Below are positions 16,627-19,549 of a DNA stretch of 19,549 nucleotides, piece by piece. The stretch spans positions 1,369 to 20,917 of the forward strand of contig QIAS01000296.1 in the NCBI GenBank assembly GCA_003225615.1, in the 5' to 3' direction. The translations under genes and the position numbers were made by a program. The DNA is from Acidobacteriota bacterium. GTDB lineage: Bacteria; Acidobacteriota; Terriglobia; Terriglobales; Acidobacteriaceae. The stretch's first letter is position 1. Each line of letters opens with the position of its first letter. The notes under the pieces are model-generated. The model was not told the DNA's origin. It saw only the letters and a list, made by a program, of their open reading frames with translations, and did no database searches.

Positions 16627-16731
16627 AGACTGTTCATCCAACGGAAAAGCCCACCGATCACCTGCTTGGGGCGTGCTCGGGTCGGCAATCGGTGGGCCAC
16701 CGTTTCTCCTTACTCACCCTGTTGTTTTCAG
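16623..16731 (-). ncRNA. Candidate structured RNA or second terminator
   Basis: Three nested pairings share one axis. CTGAAGAC (16623-16630) pairs with GTTTTCAG (16724-16731) with one G-U. AACGG (16640-16644) pairs with CCGTT (16700-16704). GCCCACCGAT (16649-16658) pairs with ATCGGTGGGC (16688-16697) around a 29-base loop. On the minus strand the 10-bp stem is followed by TTTTCC, as in an intrinsic terminator. With the earlier terminator at 16747-16765, a separate minus-strand RNA of about 100 bases is possible. I cannot match it to a known family. Confidence 0.35.
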
Positions 16732-16746
16732 GAGTATGTACTGAAG

Positions 16747-16765
16747 TAAAACCCCATGCGTGGGG
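16747..16765 (-). terminator. Terminator of the PBP-TPR transcript
   Basis: On the minus strand CCCCA (16765-16761), loop CGCA, TGGGG (16756-16752), then TTTT (16751-16748). The stem is short but GC-rich with a T-tract, about 50 bases after the TPR stop codon. Confidence 0.6.
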
Positions 16766-16815
16766 AAAGTTTCGTGCATCGCGAGATTTCTCGTAAGTCT
16801 TTGTTGCCGAGTCAT

Positions 16816-17637
16816 TTACTCTGGAATTGCCGGAGGCTTGGCAGCCATTAAGGCGGTGAATCTTGGATCCTTGCGCAAGTCCGCGAACTCGGCATCTTTA
16901 TACACGTCGCCGATACCTTTGTAGCCCTCCTCCATCGCTCGCCTCAGGTATTGCAGGGAACGGTCGCTGGCACCCATTTTGGCGTAGAGCTTGGCCAGCA
17001 CATAATCGTAGTGGGCGCGGTCCTCAGGCTTCGACATTTGTGCCGAAACGCCGGAATGCGAGACCCGCTCAAAGACCTCGGGGTCGAGTTGTATTGCCTG
17101 GCTGTAGGCCCGAATTGCCTGATCGAACTCCTTCTTGGCGAAGTAAGCAGCTCCCAAATTGCTGAAGTAGGAAGCAGCCTGATTATTCAATTCGATTGCG
17201 CGGTCATATTCTTTGATGGCCTTGCCGTATTTTTTCGATATGTAATAGACGACGCCCAGGTTGTTGCGGGCGTCGGCATATTGCCGGTTGTTCTTGATGG
17301 AGCGCTCGAAATTTTTCTTGGCATCCTTGTAATGCTGCAGCTGCAATTCGGTAATCCCAAGCTTATTGAGGAGGACAGAATCGTTCGGCTTCTTTTGTAG
17401 GGCCGCATTGTAATAGTCAATGGCGTCGAGATAATACTTCGTGCTTCGCAGTTCATCACCCCGCTTTTCCAGATCTTCATGATTTGCTTCCGCTTTCGGC
17501 GGCTCGGCGCGGTGCAGGGGAGGTGGACCCACTTGAACCTGTTCGGAAGGGGCGTTTTGCGCTCGGGCGAAAACAGTAAGGAAAAAAAACAAGACAAAGG
17601 TGATCAGAAAACAGAGCGAGGTGCGATTCGGACGCAT
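16816..17637 (-). CDS. Secreted or periplasmic tetratricopeptide-repeat protein
   Basis: About 273 residues from ATG 17637. GGAGG (17649-17645) is seven bases before this codon, while an upstream in-frame ATG (17643) lies only one base from it, so 17637 is preferred. The N-terminus is a signal peptide (hydrophobic LCFLITFVLFFFLTVF, then ARAQ), followed by a proline-rich linker. At least four TPR units follow from about residue 55 to 190 (for example AIDYYNAALQKKPND, AKKNFERSIKNN, AIKEYDRAIELN, AIRAYSQAIQLDP). A C-terminal helical region resembles degenerate repeats (SLQYLRRAMEEG, FADLRKDPRF). TPRs make protein contacts; no enzymatic domain is present. It starts 57 bases after the class A PBP gene on the same strand, so the two are probably cotranscribed. 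A scaffold for envelope assembly is a guess from that neighbour. Confidence 0.85.
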   Translation of the reverse strand: MRPNRTSLCFLITFVLFFFLTVFARAQNAPSEQVQVGPPPLHRAEPPKAEANHEDLEKRGDELRSTKYYLDAIDYYNAALQKKPNDSVLLNKLGITELQLQHYKDAKKNFERSIKNNRQYADARNNLGVVYYISKKYGKAIKEYDRAIELNNQAASYFSNLGAAYFAKKEFDQAIRAYSQAIQLDPEVFERVSHSGVSAQMSKPEDRAHYDYVLAKLYAKMGASDRSLQYLRRAMEEGYKGIGDVYKDAEFADLRKDPRFTALMAAKPPAIPE

Positions 17638-17694
17638 CACCATACCTCCCCAGCACCCGCGTCCCCGGCTGTCTGGCTTGTTTCCTGCCAGCCC

Positions 17695-19549
17695 TTACTG
17701 CGGTGGAGGGTCGTTTCCGCCGGCGCCTGTCTGTTTGGACGGGGTGGGCTGTGTTTTGTCGTCCTTAAAGATACCCACTATTTTGCCGAAGAAGCCCTTT
17801 TTCTTTTTGTCGTCCGCCGCCGCCTGCTCATTGGGCTGGTTGCCTTTAGGGGGCGGCAGCACTTTCTCGGAGTTGGTGCCGAAGATACGGGAGAAGAAGC
17901 CGGTTATGCCTCCACCCTGGTCGCAGGTGTCATGAGGTTCGGTTCCCGCGACGAACGCCGCGGTGTAGGTGTCGGGGCAGGCTGGAGTGGCCAACCGGTT
18001 GGTGGCTTTGTCCAGTTGCACATCCACCACGCCCGTGGGCTGGGTAAAAGGCTTTACGTCTGAATATTGCGACAGGGCGATGGCTTTCTTCATGAATTCT
18101 GCCCAGATAGGAGCGGCGGTTTGCGCTCCGCTAAGCCGCAGGTCGCTGTAGTCGTCGAAGCCCACCCATACTATGCACAGCAAGTTGCTGGTGTAGCCCG
18201 CAAACCATCCATCATGGGAACTGCCGGTCTTCCCGGCGGCTGGAGCGGTAAAGCCACGCTGCCGCACCGGATAGGCCGTCCCGAAATTCAGTACGCCCTC
18301 CATCATGTTGGTCATGACGAAGGCAATGCGCGGATCGAGAACCTGCCGCTTGTCAGGCGCGAAATCCATAACCACGTCGCCCTTGGAATTGCGCACGGAA
18401 TCGATCAGCACGGGCGATACCCGCATGCCCCCATTGGCGAACACGGTGTAGGCCGCAGCCATGTCCATCGGTGTCGCATCATACGCCCCCAGTGCCATTG
18501 CCGGAGTCGCTTTTACGGAACTGATGCCTGCGCCTTTGGCCAAGTCGGCAACCTTATCGTATCCAACCTCCTCCGCGACTTTCACAGTGGCATTGTTTAA
18601 CGAAAGCGCCAGAGCATAGCGGAGGGTTACGTCGCCGTGGTATTCCTCCTTGTAGTTCCGGGGCTCGTAAATCTGATCGCCGTAGGAAAACGTGGAAGGC
18701 TGATCCGGAACCATGGAGGCGGGGGTCAGAACGGTCGGTGTCCCGTCCAGGGCCGTGTTCAGGGCCGCAGCATATACAAAGGGCTTGAAAATAGATCCCG
18801 TGGGTCGCTTGGCGACCGCGTGATTCAGTTGGCTGAAGGCATAGTTACGTCCTCCCACCAATGCCAGTACCTGCCCCGTGTGCGGATCTATCGCCACCAA
18901 GGCCACTTGCGCGTCGGGTCCGGGTTTCACCTTGGTCTCGTACTTATTCTTGCCAACCTTTACTTTCTTGGTCCGAAGTTTGGTGATCTGGTCATCAACC
19001 AGCTTGATACCGGTCTCGACCGCCTGCGCCGCTGTCTTCTGCAACTCGGGATCGAGAGTCGTGTAGATGCGGTAAGACTGCTCGTTCAATTCCCGCTCGT
19101 TTAGCCGGCTGATGAGCGTGTCGCGCACCAGGTCAACATAGTAAGGTGCGTCGCTGGCCTCCACATTGGGAGGCGCGAGCTTCAGGGGAGCCGCCTTGGC
19201 TTTATCCGCCTGCTCACGAGTGATGGCATGAGTGTCTACCATGGCATCCAGCACGATATTGCGGCGATCTAATGCTCGTTCCGGATGGCGATAAGGGGAG
19301 AGATAGCTCGGCGCCTGGATCAGACCCGCCAGCAGCGCTGTTTCCGACAGCGTGATGTCCTTTAGATCCTTATTGAAATAAGCGCGGGAAGCCGCTGCGA
19401 AGCCGCCTATGGTGAATGAGCCCCGTTGTCCCAGGTCAACCCGGTTGGCATAGAACTCGAAAATCTGCTGCTTGGTGAACTTCTGTTCAAGCTCAAGGGC
19501 AATGAGCATCTCAATCAGCTTGCGCTTTAAGGTTTTCTCGGGGCTCAGG
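17695..19549 (-). CDS. Class A (PBP1A-type) penicillin-binding protein, 5' end outside window
   Basis: Bifunctional peptidoglycan glycosyltransferase/transpeptidase anchored in the inner membrane. The reading frame enters from the edge. The visible part starts inside the GT51 domain (SPEKTLKRKLIEMLIALELE, then IFEFYANRVDLG and ETALLAGLIQAPS), so about 150 N-terminal residues with the membrane anchor and the catalytic Glu are missing. The transpeptidase motifs are complete. Numbering from the Met codon at 19509, they are Ser239-x-x-Lys242 in PTGSIFKP, SLN 303-305, and KTGS 427-430. The C-terminus is a low-complexity tail rich in Pro, Lys and Asp with two similar short hydrophobic patches, GFFSRIFG and GFFGKIVGIF. 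It is probably the first gene of an operon with the TPR protein. Confidence 0.95.
   Translation of the reverse strand, partial: LSPEKTLKRKLIEMLIALELEQKFTKQQIFEFYANRVDLGQRGSFTIGGFAAASRAYFNKDLKDITLSETALLAGLIQAPSYLSPYRHPERALDRRNIVLDAMVDTHAITREQADKAKAAPLKLAPPNVEASDAPYYVDLVRDTLISRLNERELNEQSYRIYTTLDPELQKTAAQAVETGIKLVDDQITKLRTKKVKVGKNKYETKVKPGPDAQVALVAIDPHTGQVLALVGGRNYAFSQLNHAVAKRPTGSIFKPFVYAAALNTALDGTPTVLTPASMVPDQPSTFSYGDQIYEPRNYKEEYHGDVTLRYALALSLNNATVKVAEEVGYDKVADLAKGAGISSVKATPAMALGAYDATPMDMAAAYTVFANGGMRVSPVLIDSVRNSKGDVVMDFAPDKRQVLDPRIAFVMTNMMEGVLNFGTAYPVRQRGFTAPAAGKTGSSHDGWFAGYTSNLLCIVWVGFDDYSDLRLSGAQTAAPIWAEFMKKAIALSQYSDVKPFTQPTGVVDVQLDKATNRLATPACPDTYTAAFVAGTEPHDTCDQGGGITGFFSRIFGTNSEKVLPPPKGNQPNEQAAADDKKKKGFFGKIVGIFKDDKTQPTPSKQTGAGGNDPPPQ

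Larger units (their letters stand above)
16515..16815. other. Non-coding convergent intergenic region rich in inverted repeats
   Basis: This 301-bp stretch lies between kdsC (plus) and the TPR gene (minus). No ORF is credible. It contains the inverted repeat at 16512-16626, a nested stem structure at 16623-16731, a terminator at 16747-16765 and a small palindrome CGAGATTTCTCG at 16782-16793. Confidence 0.6.

Overview
The window looks like a chromosomal segment of an Acidobacteriota member (Terriglobia/Koribacter-like). This is inferred from protein types, not from a marker gene. The supporting types are a divergent membrane pyrophosphatase with a signal-like N-terminus, a secreted prolyl oligopeptidase, an FHA-GAF-sigma54 activator, a large bacterial Lhr helicase, and a small beta-rich domain common in acidobacterial secreted proteins. 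Coding density is ordinary except in the middle.

Layout. Positions 1-4062 (minus strand) hold the start of a membrane pyrophosphatase (hppA, cut by the window edge) and, upstream of it, a complete secreted S9A prolyl oligopeptidase ending at a hairpin. Positions 4169-4321 (plus) hold a promoter and tRNA-Asn(GTT). Positions 4322-7775 are a mosaic of gene debris around two intact genes. It contains a small two-helix membrane ORF, a 70-codon ORF that is only the C-terminal tail of a glyoxalase/VOC protein, an intact MerA-like FAD oxidoreductase, a C-terminal piece of an NmrA/SDR protein on a foreign N-terminus, a four-helix membrane protein, and a core piece of another VOC protein. The first three ORFs are joined by 4-bp start/stop overlaps. 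Positions 7776-8730 encode an M23 peptidase whose signal peptide lies in another frame, separated by a G5 run. Positions 8767-10710 (minus) encode a sigma54-dependent activator.

Positions 10711-11052 carry two identical palindromic boxes exactly 21 bp apart and a long hairpin with a T-tract. Positions 11053-11472 encode a small domain protein that overlaps the 3' end of a very large Lhr-type helicase (minus, to about 15755). The helicase's 5' end has a frame-breaking deletion just before the Walker A motif. Positions 15888-16514 encode kdsC, with an extended -10 six bases before its ATG. Positions 16515-16815 hold inverted repeats and two terminator-like structures. Positions 16816-17637 encode a secreted TPR protein, and 17695-19549 a class A penicillin-binding protein (5' end outside the window). 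These last two are probably one operon on the minus strand.

Themes. KdsC (LPS Kdo synthesis), the class A PBP, the TPR protein and the M23 peptidase all concern the cell envelope. The most unusual features are three: the tandem operator plus orphan transcription unit at 10.76-11.05 kb, the structured non-coding region at 16.6-16.77 kb, and the cluster of decayed genes after the tRNA. No complete new defence or mobile system is visible. I saw no transposase, integrase, CRISPR array or att duplication.
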